A DNA stretch of 64,000 bases from contig NZ_JAAOJA010000003.1 of NCBI RefSeq assembly GCF_013184545.1, forward strand, positions 124,001 to 188,000, given 5' to 3'. Origin of the DNA: Pseudomonas tumuqii (GTDB taxonomy: Bacteria; Pseudomonadota; Gammaproteobacteria; Pseudomonadales; Pseudomonadaceae). The notes beneath the pieces were generated by a model that worked only from the letters and a program-made list of their open reading frames with translations, ran no database searches and was not told where the DNA came from. Made by a program: the position numbers and the translations under genes. Position 1 is the stretch's first letter, and every line of letters starts with the position of its first letter. Positions 38,162 through 50,001 of the stretch are shown piece after piece.

Positions 38162-38950
38162 GTGCCTGTTGTCCACCTCGCCGATGGCGACCTGAATTAC
38201 CAACTCGAAGGCCCGGCTGACGCGCCGGTGCTGCTGCTGAGCAATTCCCTGGGCACCGACCTGGGCATGTGGGACACGCAGATGCCGGCCTTTACCGCGC
38301 ATTTCCGGGTGCTGCGCTACGACACCCGCGGCCACGGCCAGTCGCAGGTCAGTGCGGGCTTCTACAGCATCGAGCAACTGGGTCGCGATGTGCTGGCCCT
38401 GCTCGATCACCTGGATATCCGCCAGGCATCATTCTGTGGCCTGTCCATGGGCGGCCTGATCGGCCAGTGGCTGGGCATCAATGCCGGCGCGCGTCTGCAC
38501 AAGCTGGTGCTGTGCAACACTGCGGCCAGGATTGCCAACGACGAAGTGTGGAATAGCCGCATCGACAGCGTGCTGCAAGGCGGCCAGCAGGCCATGAGCG
38601 ACCTGCGCGATGCATCCATTGCGCGCTGGTTCACCCCCGAGTTCGCCGCGGCCGAGCCTGCGCAGGCCAACCGCATTACCGCGATGCTGGCAGCCACCTC
38701 GGCCCAGGGTTACGCCGGCAACTGCGCGGCGGTGCGCGATGCCGATTTTCGCCAGCAACTGGCTGCGATCAAGCTGCCGACCCTGATCGTCTGCGGCACT
38801 GCCGATGCGGTGACCACCCCCGAGCATGGCCGCTTCATGCAGCAGCAGATCGCCGGCGCGCAGCTGGTCGAGTTGCATGCCGCGCACCTGTCCAATGTCG
38901 AGGCGGGCGCGGCATTCACCCGGGCGGTAGTGGATTTCCTTCGGCAGTGA
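38162..38950 (+). CDS. pcaD: 3-oxoadipate enol-lactonase
   Basis: A 262-residue alpha/beta hydrolase that opens the enol-lactone to 3-oxoadipate. The nucleophile elbow is Ser95 in GLSMGG, the catalytic His is in AAHLSNVEAG, and an acidic residue is in CGTADAVTTPEHG. The start is a GTG at 38162 with GAAGGAGTTTTGCC upstream. It is separated from pcaF by a repeat-rich spacer, so it may have its own promoter. Confidence 0.94.
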   Translation: MPVVHLADGDLNYQLEGPADAPVLLLSNSLGTDLGMWDTQMPAFTAHFRVLRYDTRGHGQSQVSAGFYSIEQLGRDVLALLDHLDIRQASFCGLSMGGLIGQWLGINAGARLHKLVLCNTAARIANDEVWNSRIDSVLQGGQQAMSDLRDASIARWFTPEFAAAEPAQANRITAMLAATSAQGYAGNCAAVRDADFRQQLAAIKLPTLIVCGTADAVTTPEHGRFMQQQIAGAQLVELHAAHLSNVEAGAAFTRAVVDFLRQ

Positions 38951-39209
38951 CACCCTCGGCGCAGTCTGGGATTCGTCCGTGGCCTGTGCTGGGTGTTCGC
39001 TGCGGATACCAGGGCAACGCCTGCGGGCGTATTTGCAAAGTCTTTTAAGATCAAACTATTATGAAAATCTTGCGGCTCTAGAAGGGCGCAGGACTTTCTT
39101 TGTTGCCGCGCGCTTTTCTCCCCGTATGCCTGCCCAACCTGCTCTCGTGTAGTCAAACTGGCGGGTATACTCGAGTTCCCGCTGATCGACCTGTACAGGG
39201 CCTGATGAC

Positions 39210-40268
39210 ATGACGCAGATTTCCGAACGCCTCCTGGTCCAGGCTCATCTGGACGCCAAGCAGCCCAAGCCGCTGACGCCCGAGCAGGAGGCCTTCTACC
39301 GCGCCGAGATTGCCGCCGAGCTGAAAAAGCAGAATGCGGTGCTGGTTGCCCACTATTACTGCGACCCGGTGCTGCAGGCCTTGGCCGAAGAGACCGGCGG
39401 TTGCGTCTCCGACTCCCTGGAAATGGCCCGCTTCGGCAATCAGCACCCGGCGCAGACCGTGCTGGTGGCCGGGGTCAAGTTCATGGGCGAGACGGCGAAG
39501 ATCCTCAATCCGGAAAAGCGCGTGCTGATGCCGACCCTGGAGGCGACCTGTTCGCTGGATCTGGGCTGCCCGGTGGAGGAGTTCGCCGCGTTCTGCGACC
39601 AGCACCCGCAGCGCACCGTGGTGGTGTATGCCAATACCTCGGCGGCGGTGAAGGCGCGTGCCGACTGGGTGGTGACCTCCAGTTGCGCGGTGGAGATCGT
39701 CGAGCACCTGATGGACAACGGCGAAAGCATCATCTGGGCGCCGGACCAGCACCTGGGGCGTTACATCCAGAACAAGACCGGTGCCGACATGCTGCTGTGG
39801 GACGGCGCCTGCATCGTCCACGAGGAGTTCAAGGCCAAGCAGCTCGAGGACATGAAGGCCCTGTACCCGGACGCCGCGGTGCTGGTGCATCCGGAGTCGC
39901 CGACGGCGGTGATCGACCTGGCCGATGCAGTCGGCTCGACCAGCCAACTGATCGCGGCGGCCCAGCGGCTGCCGAACAAGACCTTTATCGTCGCCACCGA
40001 CCGCGGCATCTTCTACAAGATGCAGCAGCTGTGTCCGGACAAGGAATTCATCGAGGCGCCGACCGCCGGTAACGGCGCCGCCTGCCGCAGTTGTGCGCAC
40101 TGCCCATGGATGGCGATGAACACCCTGCAGCGCACCCTGCAGAGCCTGCGTGAAGGCAGCAACGAGATCTTCGTCGATCCCGCGCTGATTCCCAAGGCGA
40201 TCAAACCGCTCAAGCGCATGCTGGATTTCACCCAGGCGGCGCGGCTCAAGCTGTCGGGCAACGCCTAA
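39210..40268 (+). CDS. nadA: Quinolinate synthase A
   Basis: A 352-residue [4Fe-4S] enzyme that condenses iminoaspartate with dihydroxyacetone phosphate in NAD synthesis. Conserved segments are [41 protein letters not shown] and [17 protein letters not shown], which include the cluster cysteines. It resumes the core genome after the accessory block. A TATACT -10-like box lies at 39166-39171. Confidence 0.96.
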   Translation: MTQISERLLVQAHLDAKQPKPLTPEQEAFYRAEIAAELKKQNAVLVAHYYCDPVLQALAEETGGCVSDSLEMARFGNQHPAQTVLVAGVKFMGETAKILNPEKRVLMPTLEATCSLDLGCPVEEFAAFCDQHPQRTVVVYANTSAAVKARADWVVTSSCAVEIVEHLMDNGESIIWAPDQHLGRYIQNKTGADMLLWDGACIVHEEFKAKQLEDMKALYPDAAVLVHPESPTAVIDLADAVGSTSQLIAAAQRLPNKTFIVATDRGIFYKMQQLCPDKEFIEAPTAGNGAACRSCAHCPWMAMNTLQRTLQSLREGSNEIFVDPALIPKAIKPLKRMLDFTQAARLKLSGNA

Positions 40269-40413
40269 GCGAGTAGCCGGCCTGTCGCCGGGCAATGCTG
40301 GGTTACCCCCGCAGCTGAAATGCAGCCTTGCTCAGCGCCGTGTTTGGCGCTGCCCTTGAGTGGCGAGAAGGGTAATAGCCGCTATCTATTGATAAACACG
40401 CTGTACCGATGCT

Positions 40414-40439
40414 AAAGGGCCGATATAATGCGGCCCTTT
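40414..40439. promoter_or_regulatory. alaS promoter -10 inside a perfect palindrome
   Basis: AAAGGGCCG (40414-40422), ATATAATG, CGGCCCTTT (40431-40439): 9-bp inverted arms enclose the -10 box TATAAT (40424-40429). E. coli AlaRS represses its own gene by binding a palindrome at the start site; a similar control here is inference. Confidence 0.55.
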
Positions 40440-40479
40440 GCCGGCTTTGCCGTGGCCGCCTGTTTCCGTGGATGATCCT

Positions 40480-43104
<2,625 letters not shown>

Positions 43105-43202
43105 GCGTCGAGCCCAAGGCCCGGAAAACGCCCGGTAGCCCTTGGCAGCATATTGAGTTGAATGTTTAATGGGCGCCCTTCACGGGCTGAGGCGGCTTTG
43201 AA

Positions 43203-44441
43203 ATGGCTTTGATCGTACAGAAATTTGGCGGCACCTCCGTCGGCACTGTTGAGCGGATTCAGCAGGTGGCCGAGAAGGTGAAGAAGTTCCGCGAAAACGG
43301 CGATGACATTGTGGTCGTGGTTTCCGCCATGAGCGGTGAAACCAATCGGTTGATCGAGCTGGCCAGGCAGGCGAGCGATGATCAGCCGGTGCCGCGTGAA
43401 CTCGACGTGATGTTGTCCACCGGTGAGCAGGTGACCATTGCCCTGTTGACCATGGCGCTGATTCGTCGTGGTGTGCCGGCGGTGTCCTACACCGGCAACC
43501 AGGTGCGGATTCTCACCGACAGCGCGCACAACAAGGCGCGTATCCTGCAGATCGACGATCAGAAGCTGCGTGCCGACCTCAAGGCCGGTCGTGTGGTGGT
43601 GGTCGCCGGTTTCCAGGGGGTGGACGAGCACGGCAATATCACCACGCTCGGGCGTGGTGGCTCCGACACCACGGGCGTGGCCCTGGCGGCGGCGCTGAAG
43701 GCCGACGAGTGCCAGATCTACACGGACGTCGATGGTGTCTACACCACCGACCCGCGTGTGGTGCCCCAGGCTCGGCGCCTGGAGAAGATCACCTTCGAAG
43801 AAATGCTGGAAATGGCCAGCCTGGGTTCCAAGGTGCTGCAAATCCGCTCGGTGGAATTCGCCGGCAAGTACAACGTCCCGCTGCGCGTATTGCACAGCTT
43901 CAAAGAGGGTCCGGGCACCCTCATTACCCTTGATGAAGAGGAATCCATGGAACAGCCGATCATCTCCGGCATCGCTTTCAACCGCGACGAAGCCAAGCTG
44001 ACTATCCGTGGCGTACCGGACATCCCGGGCGTGGCGTTCAAGATTCTCGGCCCTGTCAGTGCCGCCAATATCGAAGTCGACATGATCGTGCAGAACGTGG
44101 CGCACGATAACACCACCGATTTCACCTTCACCGTGCACCGCAACGATTATCAGGCCGCGCAGCAGGTATTGGAAAATACCGCGCGTGAGCTGGGCGCCCG
44201 CGAAGTGATTGGCGACATCAAGATTGCCAAGGTGTCGATCGTCGGCGTCGGCATGCGCTCCCATGCAGGGGTTGCCAGCCGCATGTTCGAGGCCCTGGCC
44301 AAGGAAAATATCAATATCCAGATGATCTCCACCTCGGAAATCAAGGTGTCCGTGGTGATTGAGGAGAAATATCTGGAGTTGGCGGTGCGTGCTTTGCACA
44401 CGGCCTTCGAATTGGATGCCCCGGCCCGACAGGGCGACTGA
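43203..44441 (+). CDS. lysC: Aspartate kinase (with probable internal start for a beta subunit)
   Basis: A 412-residue enzyme for the first step of Lys/Thr/Met synthesis. The kinase domain begins MALIVQKFGGTSVGTVERIQ; GRGGSDTTGVALAAAL and DVDGVYTTDPR are present. Two ACT domains in the C-terminal ~150 residues bind feedback inhibitors. An in-frame ATG at 43947 (codon 249) is preceded by AAGAGGAATCC and would yield the separate regulatory beta chain known in Pseudomonas alpha2beta2 aspartokinases. Confidence 0.96.
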   Translation: MALIVQKFGGTSVGTVERIQQVAEKVKKFRENGDDIVVVVSAMSGETNRLIELARQASDDQPVPRELDVMLSTGEQVTIALLTMALIRRGVPAVSYTGNQVRILTDSAHNKARILQIDDQKLRADLKAGRVVVVAGFQGVDEHGNITTLGRGGSDTTGVALAAALKADECQIYTDVDGVYTTDPRVVPQARRLEKITFEEMLEMASLGSKVLQIRSVEFAGKYNVPLRVLHSFKEGPGTLITLDEEESMEQPIISGIAFNRDEAKLTIRGVPDIPGVAFKILGPVSAANIEVDMIVQNVAHDNTTDFTFTVHRNDYQAAQQVLENTARELGAREVIGDIKIAKVSIVGVGMRSHAGVASRMFEALAKENINIQMISTSEIKVSVVIEEKYLELAVRALHTAFELDAPARQGD

Positions 44442-44625
44442 GGCATTGCCCGAAAGGCGCGCAGTATTGCGCGCCTTTTGTCTTTTTGGTTGGCGTGGAT
44501 GGACTTTCTTTCTGCCCACACTAGTCAATACTTGGGTGAAGGCCTCGCTTGAGATTCACGGGGGCTGCCACCATTTTCTTTTTTGCAGACTGTTGTATTG
44601 GATTTAAATCCGTGAGGAGAAAGGA

Positions 44626-44811
44626 ATGCTGATTCTAACTCGCCGGGTCGGTGAGACCCTGATGGTGGGTGACGAGGTCACTGTCACCGTGTTGGGCGTT
44701 AAGGGCAATCAGGTGCGCATTGGCGTTAACGCGCCGAAGGAAGTAGCCGTGCACCGTGAGGAGATTTACCAGCGCATCCAGAAAGAGAAAGACGAAGAAC
44801 CAAGCCACTAA
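44626..44811 (+). CDS. csrA: Post-transcriptional regulator CsrA (RsmA)
   Basis: A 61-residue RNA-binding dimer beginning [20 protein letters not shown], the full CsrA signature. [20 protein letters not shown] follows. It binds GGA motifs in leaders and represses biofilm, pilus and virulence genes. A strong ribosome site, GAGGAGAAAGGA, precedes the ATG. Its place between lysC and tRNA-Ser matches rsmA of P. aeruginosa. Confidence 0.98.
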   Translation: MLILTRRVGETLMVGDEVTVTVLGVKGNQVRIGVNAPKEVAVHREEIYQRIQKEKDEEPSH

Positions 44812-44831
44812 TTTTTATCTAATTTTTGGCT

Positions 44832-44859
44832 TTGCAAGCGGGGCAAAGATGGGTATCAT
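44832..44859 (+). promoter_or_regulatory. Promoter of tRNA-Ser
   Basis: TTGCAA (44832-44837), 16-bp spacer, TATCAT (44854-44859), then GCGCCCC: a stable-RNA type promoter beginning only 20 bases after the csrA stop. Confidence 0.7.
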
Positions 44860-44873
44860 GCGCCCCGTGTTGC

Positions 44874-44964
44874 GGAGAGGTGGCCGAGTGGCCGAAGGCG
44901 CTCCCCTGCTAAGGGAGTACATCTCAAAAGGGTGTCGGGGGTTCGAATCCCCCCTTCTCCGCCA
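44874..44964 (+). tRNA. tRNA-Ser (anticodon GCT)
   Basis: A 91-base class II tRNA with a long variable arm and encoded CCA. The acceptor is GGAGAGG/CTTCTCC. The anticodon loop CTGCTAA gives GCT, reading AGC/AGU. The T-loop GTTCGAATC is standard. Confidence 0.96.
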
Positions 44965-45031
44965 TTATTAAGTGTTATAGGGTTTTATTCCTGCTTGATC
45001 AGTAAGTTGTTGAAATTAATCTGATTTAAGC

Positions 45032-45059
45032 TTGATTGAAAAATTTGAATCCCTATAAT
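45032..45059 (+). promoter_or_regulatory. Promoter of the tRNA-Arg pair
   Basis: TTGATT (45032-45037), 16-bp spacer, consensus TATAAT (45054-45059), GCGCCC discriminator. Confidence 0.75.
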
Positions 45060-45072
45060 GCGCCCGGACAGT

Positions 45073-45149
45073 GCACTCATAGCTCAGCTGGATAGAGTAC
45101 TCGGCTACGAACCGAGCGGTCGGAGGTTCGAATCCTCCTGAGTGCACCA
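45073..45149 (+). tRNA. tRNA-Arg (anticodon ACG), copy 1
   Basis: A 77-base cloverleaf with CCA. The acceptor is GCACTCA/TGAGTGC and the anticodon loop CTACGAA gives ACG (read as ICG after editing). It is identical in sequence to copy 2. Confidence 0.97.
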
Positions 45150-45220
45150 TATTGAAGATGATCGGCAGCGAAGCGGGTCGTGTTTCAAACCAGCGGTGAT
45201 CTGGTTAAAAAGCGCCACTT

Positions 45221-45297
45221 GCACTCATAGCTCAGCTGGATAGAGTACTCGGCTACGAACCGAGCGGTCGGAGGTTCGAATCCTCCTGAGTGCACCA
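45221..45297 (+). tRNA. tRNA-Arg (anticodon ACG), copy 2
   Basis: An exact duplicate of the gene at 45073, 71 bases downstream. No separate consensus promoter is apparent, so both are probably cut from one transcript ended by the hairpin at 45304. Confidence 0.97.
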
Positions 45298-45303
45298 AAT
45301 AGA

Positions 45304-45331
45304 AGGGCCTGCAGCGATGCAGGCCCTTTTT
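45304..45331 (+). terminator. Terminator of the tRNA-Arg transcript
   Basis: A 10-bp perfect stem AGGGCCTGCA / TGCAGGCCCT with a GCGA loop, followed by TTTTTCTT. Confidence 0.85.
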
Positions 45332-45491
45332 CTTTGCCTGGCGTTTTGTTCGGGGCTTTCCTTGGTTCCGGTCTTGCTTTGGCTCGCTCGTCGATCAGCT
45401 TCGATTCTGGTGCGCATTGCACGCCCTGCAGACTGCGGATGCCGCGCTGGGGTGGGCGGTTGTCGGTATCAGTGGCACATCCGACAGGCAG

Positions 45492-45983
45492 CTAGCGCTT
45501 GCCTTTGACGCAGCCGGTTTCATCGAAGCTGACCTGGCGGTTGTTGCCTTGATTGTCGCGGTAGTGATAGCGCGTCTGGCCGTTCTGGCTGCTGATCCTG
45601 TCTGGTGTGCCCAGGCTGCTTTCCACGTCGCTACGGTTCATGCCGCTACGTATCTGCTGTTTGATAATGGCTGTGCGGCGCTCGCTGCCGGTAACCAGAT
45701 TGCCGCAACCATCCTCCTGCTCACCGACCACCACCAGCGCGCCGGTCTTTTTCGCGGCCTTGCCGCGTGATGGTTTGCTTGATTTGGCCAGTGGGGTGGG
45801 TTTGCCGCTGCCAGGGGTCGCGTTGTAGGCATCCTGCAGGTATTGCGCCTGTTCGGCGGGGCAGCCTTGCAGGGTGAAGGTGACGTGGCCGCTGGCGTCT
45901 TCGCAGCGGAACACGGTTGAGGCCAGAAGTGGGGGTGGGCACAACAGAATGGCGCAGAAAGCTGCGCGACGCAGTCCATGCAT
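45492..45983 (-). CDS. Secreted DUF4124-type protein with a SmpA/BamE-like C-terminus
   Basis: A 163-residue exported protein. The signal peptide (FCAILLCPPPLLA) precedes the DUF4124 start STVFRCEDASGHVTFTLQGC. A basic linker follows. The C-terminal part (RSGMNRSDVESSLGTPDRIS, then QTRYHYRD) resembles the small fold of BamE/SmpA proteins. Function unknown; a periplasmic envelope role is likely. The ATG at 45983 has AGGAGGACGTCACT upstream, an excellent ribosome site. Confidence 0.85.
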   Translation of the reverse strand: MHGLRRAAFCAILLCPPPLLASTVFRCEDASGHVTFTLQGCPAEQAQYLQDAYNATPGSGKPTPLAKSSKPSRGKAAKKTGALVVVGEQEDGCGNLVTGSERRTAIIKQQIRSGMNRSDVESSLGTPDRISSQNGQTRYHYRDNQGNNRQVSFDETGCVKGKR

Positions 45984-46207
45984 AGTGACGTCCTCCTTGA
46001 CGGTCGTCTGGCAAGCCTAGTCGCTCGGATCGGCTTTGCCAGTGGTGCCTTGTGCGGCGTCTCCGGCGTCGCAACTACAGGTTGTTAAGAAACGCTGAAG
46101 TTTGTGCTGCAAAGGCTTGTTCTAGCCTGCTTTTTGTAACGTGCAAAGCCGTCGGGCGGTGTTATCATTTTGCCCGTCAGCCCCGCCGGGGCTTGTGGAC
46201 CACCACC

Positions 46208-46267
46208 ATGGACTTACCCAGTAGTTACTCTGAATCTCGATTGTGCAATCGCGTACTGATTGATTGA
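46208..46267 (+). CDS. Candidate short upstream ORF (19 codons) before mgtE
   Basis: ATG at 46208 to TGA at 46267 encodes MDLPSSYSESRLCNRVLID. It ends 40 bases before the mgtE ATG and follows a GCCCCGCCGGGGC hairpin. Mg2+ transporter genes in enterobacteria are controlled through leader ORFs, so a regulatory role is conceivable; only position supports it. Confidence 0.25.
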   Translation: MDLPSSYSESRLCNRVLID

Positions 46268-46307
46268 CCCTCTTTGGCGTGCGCCGCCGCTGGGGGTGGA
46301 GCGTGCC

Positions 46308-47750
46308 ATGACTGAAGTAGAAGCCAAGAAGCCGCAAGAAAGCCTGCAGGACCGCCTTGCCCAGGTGGTCGAGTTGCTGCATCGGCATAAGCTGGTCGAA
46401 GACCTGACGCATCGTCAGGAAGGCCTGCATCACGACCGGGTAGAGAACCTGGTGCACCGGCAGAACCTGGCCGAGCTGCAGCGCAAGCTCGATGAGCTGC
46501 ACTCCGCCGACGTCGCCCATATCCTCGAAGCACTGCCGTTGGACGAGCGTCTGACCATCTGGCAACTGGTCAAGGCCGAGCGCGACGGCGATATCCTCCT
46601 CGAAGTATCCGATGCGGTGCGCGAAACGCTGCTCGCCGACATGGACGATCACGAGATCCTCGCGGCGGCCAAGGAAATGGACGCCGACGAACTGGCGGAC
46701 CTGGCCTCCGAGCTGCCGCGCGATGTCGTCCACGAGTTGATGGAAACCCTCGATGCGCAGCAGCGTGAGCGGGTGCGCTCGGCGTTGTCCTATGAAGAGG
46801 ACCAGGTCGGCGCGCTGATGGACTTCGAGATGGTCACCATCCGCGAAGACGTCAGCCTGGAAGTGGTGTTGCGCTACCTGCGGCGCCTCAAGGAGCTGCC
46901 GGGGCATACCGACAAGTTGTTCGTGGTCGATTACGACGGCGTGCTCAAGGGCGTGCTGCCGGTCAAGCGCTTGCTGGTCAACGATCCGGACAAGCTGGTC
47001 AGCGAAGTCATGGCCACCGATCCGGTGAGTTTTCATCCGGACGAGGATGCCTACGATGCTGCCCAGGCGTTCGAGCGTTACGACCTGATCTCAACGCCGG
47101 TGGTCGACAAGAACGGCAAGCTGATTGGCCGTCTGACCATCGACGAGATGGTCGATCTGATTCGTGAAGAAAGTGAAAGCGAAGTGCTGAACATGGCCGG
47201 TCTGCGCGAGGAGGAAGACATCTTCGCCTCGGTCTGGAAGTCGCTGCGCAACCGTTGGGCCTGGCTGGCCCTCAACCTGATTACGGCGTTCATTGCCTCG
47301 CGGGTCATCGGCCTGTTCGAGGGCTCTATCGAGAAGCTGGTGGCGTTGGCTGCCTTGATGCCGATCGTTGCCGGTATCGGCGGTAACTCGGGCAATCAGA
47401 CCATTACCATGATCGTGCGCGCCATGGCGCTGGATCAGGTCAGTACTGGCAATACCGCGCGGCTGATTCGCAAGGAGTTGAGCGTTGCCTTGATCAATGG
47501 CCTGGTCTGGGGTGGGGTGATTGGTGTGGTGGCTTATACGCTTTACGACAGCTGGTCGCTGGGCGTGGTGATGACCGGGGCCATGACCCTCAACCTGCTG
47601 CTTGCGGCCTTGATGGGGGTGCTGATTCCCATGACCCTGGTGCGCATAGGGCGCGATCCGGCGATGGGGGCCAGTGTGATGATTACCGCGGTGACCGATA
47701 GTGGCGGCTTCTTTATCTTCCTCGGACTGGCCACGGTGTTCCTGCTGTAG
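46308..47750 (+). CDS. mgtE: Magnesium transporter MgtE
   Basis: A 480-residue inner-membrane Mg2+ channel/transporter. The N-terminal cytosolic MgtE-N domain (ADVAHILEALPLDERLTIWQ) is followed by tandem CBS domains (VMATDPVSFHPDEDAYDAAQ; LIGRLTIDEMVDLI) that sense Mg2+. Five transmembrane helices begin near residue 325, with the pore motif PIVAGIGGNSGNQTITMIVR. ATG 46308 is chosen for its GGTGGAGCGTGCC ribosome site and family N-terminus. Confidence 0.95.
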   Translation: MTEVEAKKPQESLQDRLAQVVELLHRHKLVEDLTHRQEGLHHDRVENLVHRQNLAELQRKLDELHSADVAHILEALPLDERLTIWQLVKAERDGDILLEVSDAVRETLLADMDDHEILAAAKEMDADELADLASELPRDVVHELMETLDAQQRERVRSALSYEEDQVGALMDFEMVTIREDVSLEVVLRYLRRLKELPGHTDKLFVVDYDGVLKGVLPVKRLLVNDPDKLVSEVMATDPVSFHPDEDAYDAAQAFERYDLISTPVVDKNGKLIGRLTIDEMVDLIREESESEVLNMAGLREEEDIFASVWKSLRNRWAWLALNLITAFIASRVIGLFEGSIEKLVALAALMPIVAGIGGNSGNQTITMIVRAMALDQVSTGNTARLIRKELSVALINGLVWGGVIGVVAYTLYDSWSLGVVMTGAMTLNLLLAALMGVLIPMTLVRIGRDPAMGASVMITAVTDSGGFFIFLGLATVFLL

Positions 47751-47935
47751 CGGGGTGCGCTTATTTATGCGGTGAATGCATGGCGCTTTTTTGTCCATAT
47801 TTGTCGCCAAATGCAGCCTGGGGTTTGCTCAAACAACCGTTTCAAGCTAAGGTGCGCCAGCTTTGCCCGGCAGTTTTCGGGTACCCCTCCATCCAAGAAT
47901 ATGCGACTGCCGAGTCGCGCCGATAAGGAGTCAAC

Positions 47936-48190
47936 ATGACCTCCAGCCAACTCCTGCTTGAGGGTGTCGAGCTCATGCTGATGGGCATGGGTGCAGTATT
48001 TTTCTTTCTGGCTCTATTGATTCTCTGCATCCGCCTGATGGCCCGTGTGATCGAGCGTTTCGCGCCAGCCCAGCATGCACGTGAGGCCAGTGCACCGGCT
48101 TCGGTCAAGTCAGTGGGCCAGGGGCCTGGGCCAGACGTTCTTGCTGCCATTCAGTTGGCCCTTCATCAACACCGCGCGCGCCGCGGCTGA
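47936..48190 (+). CDS. oadG: Oxaloacetate decarboxylase gamma subunit
   Basis: An 84-residue membrane protein with a single N-terminal transmembrane helix ([20 protein letters not shown]) and a cytosolic tail, the OadG pattern. It assembles the alpha and beta subunits of the Na+-pumping decarboxylase. Start ATG 47936 follows AAGGAGTCAAC. oadA begins 25 bases downstream. Confidence 0.9.
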   Translation: MTSSQLLLEGVELMLMGMGAVFFFLALLILCIRLMARVIERFAPAQHAREASAPASVKSVGQGPGPDVLAAIQLALHQHRARRG

Positions 48191-48215
48191 TTCTGGTTTG
48201 TCAGGGAGTTTCCGT

Positions 48216-49991
48216 ATGACCGCTACGAAAAATGCACTCGGTATCACCGATGTGGTTCTGCGCGACGCGCATCAATCCATTCTGGCGACCCGGGTGCGTC
48301 TTGAAGACATGTTGCCGATCGCGCCGAAGCTCGATCAGGTTGGCTTCTGGTCGGTTGAGTCCTGGGGTGGTGCTACTTTCGATGCCTGCATTCGCTATCT
48401 GGGCGAAGACCCCTGGGAGCGTATCCGCGCGCTGAAGCAGGCTATGCCCAATACCCGTCAGCAGATGCTCTTGCGTGGGCAGAACCTGCTCGGCTATCGG
48501 CATTACGCCGATGACGTGGTGGAAAAATTTGTCGAGCGTGCGGCGGTCAATGGTGTCGATGTGTTCCGCGTGTTCGACGCGATGAATGATCCGCGCAACC
48601 TGCAGACTGCACTGCGGGCGGTCAAGCAGCTGGGCAAGCATGCCCAGGGCACGATTTCCTATACCACCAGCCCGGTGCACACCCTGGAAATGTGGGTCGA
48701 CCTGGCCAAGCAGATCGAAGACATGGGTGCCGACTCGATCGCGATCAAGGATATGGCCGGCATTCTCAATCCGTACATCGCCTTCGAGCTGGTGACGCGG
48801 TTGAAAGCCAGCCTGTCGATCCCGATTCACATGCAGTGCCATGCCACGGCCGGTCTGTCGACCGCGGCCATCGTCAAGGCGGTGGAAGCCGGTATCGACA
48901 ACGTCGACACGGCAATTTCCTCGCTGTCGATGACCTACGGCCACTCGCCGACCGAGTCGGTGGTGGCGATCTTCCAGGGTTCCGAACGCGATACCGGCCT
49001 GGATCTGTTGCTGCTCGAAGAAATCGCCGCCTACTTCCGCGAAGTACGGAAGAAGTATGCCAAGTTCGAAGGCACCCTCAAGGGTGTCGATTCGCGCATC
49101 CTGGTGGCCCAGGTGCCGGGCGGCATGCTGACCAATATGGAGAGCCAGCTAAAAGAGCAGGGCGCCCAAGATAAGTTCGATGAAGTGTTGGCCGAGATTC
49201 CGCGGGTGCGCGAGGATCTGGGCTTTATCCCGCTGGTGACCCCGACTTCGCAGATCGTTGGCACCCAGGCGGTGATCAACGTACTGACCGGTGAGCGCTA
49301 CAAGTCGATCACCAAGGAAACCGCCGGTGTGTTGAAGGGCGAATACGGCGCAGCGCCGGCCCCCTTCAATAAAGAGCTGCAGGCGCGGGTGCTGGATGGC
49401 GCCGAAGCCATCACCTGTCGCCCAGCGGACATGCTCACTGCGGAAATGGACAAGCTGACCGCCGAACTCAAGGGCATCGCCCAGGAGAAGGGCATCAAAC
49501 TGGCCAAAGAGGAAATCGACGACGTACTGACTTATGCCCTGTTTCCGCAAATCGGCCTGAAGTTTCTGGAAAATCGCGGCAATCCGGCGGCCTTCGAGCC
49601 GGCACCGACCGGTAACGAATTGCCGGCGCGTGAAGCTGGCAAGCCCGAGGTCTACACCGTGGAAGTCAACGGCAAGTCCTTTGTGGTCCAGGTCAACGAA
49701 GGTGGCGACATCGAAGGCCTCAAGCCTGTCGGTGGCGCCGCTGTCACGGCCGCTGCTGCTCCAGTATCTATCGGTGCTGGCGATCCGCAGTCGGCGCCTC
49801 TGGCTGGCAATATCTTCAAGGTTATGGTGCAGCCGGGGGCTACGGTCGAAGAAGGGCAGCTGGTGATCATTCTTGAAGCGATGAAGATGGAAACCGAGAT
49901 TCGTGCGTTCAAGGCCGGCACCGTCGGTGCGGTTAACGTCAAGGTGGGCGATGCGGTGGCGGTAGGCGAAAGCCTGTTGACCATCGGTTGA
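48216..49991 (+). CDS. oadA: Oxaloacetate decarboxylase alpha subunit (biotin-dependent)
   Basis: A 591-residue soluble subunit. The N-terminal carboxyltransferase TIM barrel starts [20 protein letters not shown], with metal-site [12 protein letters not shown] Pro/Ala-rich linker follows. The C-terminal biotinyl domain carries the biotin Lys in EAMKMETEI. The complex decarboxylates oxaloacetate to pyruvate and CO2. ATG 48216 (CAGGGAGTTTCCGT upstream) is preferred to the longer frame overlapping oadG. Confidence 0.94.
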   Translation: MTATKNALGITDVVLRDAHQSILATRVRLEDMLPIAPKLDQVGFWSVESWGGATFDACIRYLGEDPWERIRALKQAMPNTRQQMLLRGQNLLGYRHYADDVVEKFVERAAVNGVDVFRVFDAMNDPRNLQTALRAVKQLGKHAQGTISYTTSPVHTLEMWVDLAKQIEDMGADSIAIKDMAGILNPYIAFELVTRLKASLSIPIHMQCHATAGLSTAAIVKAVEAGIDNVDTAISSLSMTYGHSPTESVVAIFQGSERDTGLDLLLLEEIAAYFREVRKKYAKFEGTLKGVDSRILVAQVPGGMLTNMESQLKEQGAQDKFDEVLAEIPRVREDLGFIPLVTPTSQIVGTQAVINVLTGERYKSITKETAGVLKGEYGAAPAPFNKELQARVLDGAEAITCRPADMLTAEMDKLTAELKGIAQEKGIKLAKEEIDDVLTYALFPQIGLKFLENRGNPAAFEPAPTGNELPAREAGKPEVYTVEVNGKSFVVQVNEGGDIEGLKPVGGAAVTAAAAPVSIGAGDPQSAPLAGNIFKVMVQPGATVEEGQLVIILEAMKMETEIRAFKAGTVGAVNVKVGDAVAVGESLLTIG

Positions 49992-50001
49992 GGGGCATTT
50001 A

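Noticed and set aside
39210..40268. Possible riboswitch before nadA, alaS or mgtE
   Set aside because: The leaders were read for NAD, Mg2+ and T-box-like motifs; nothing matched convincingly.
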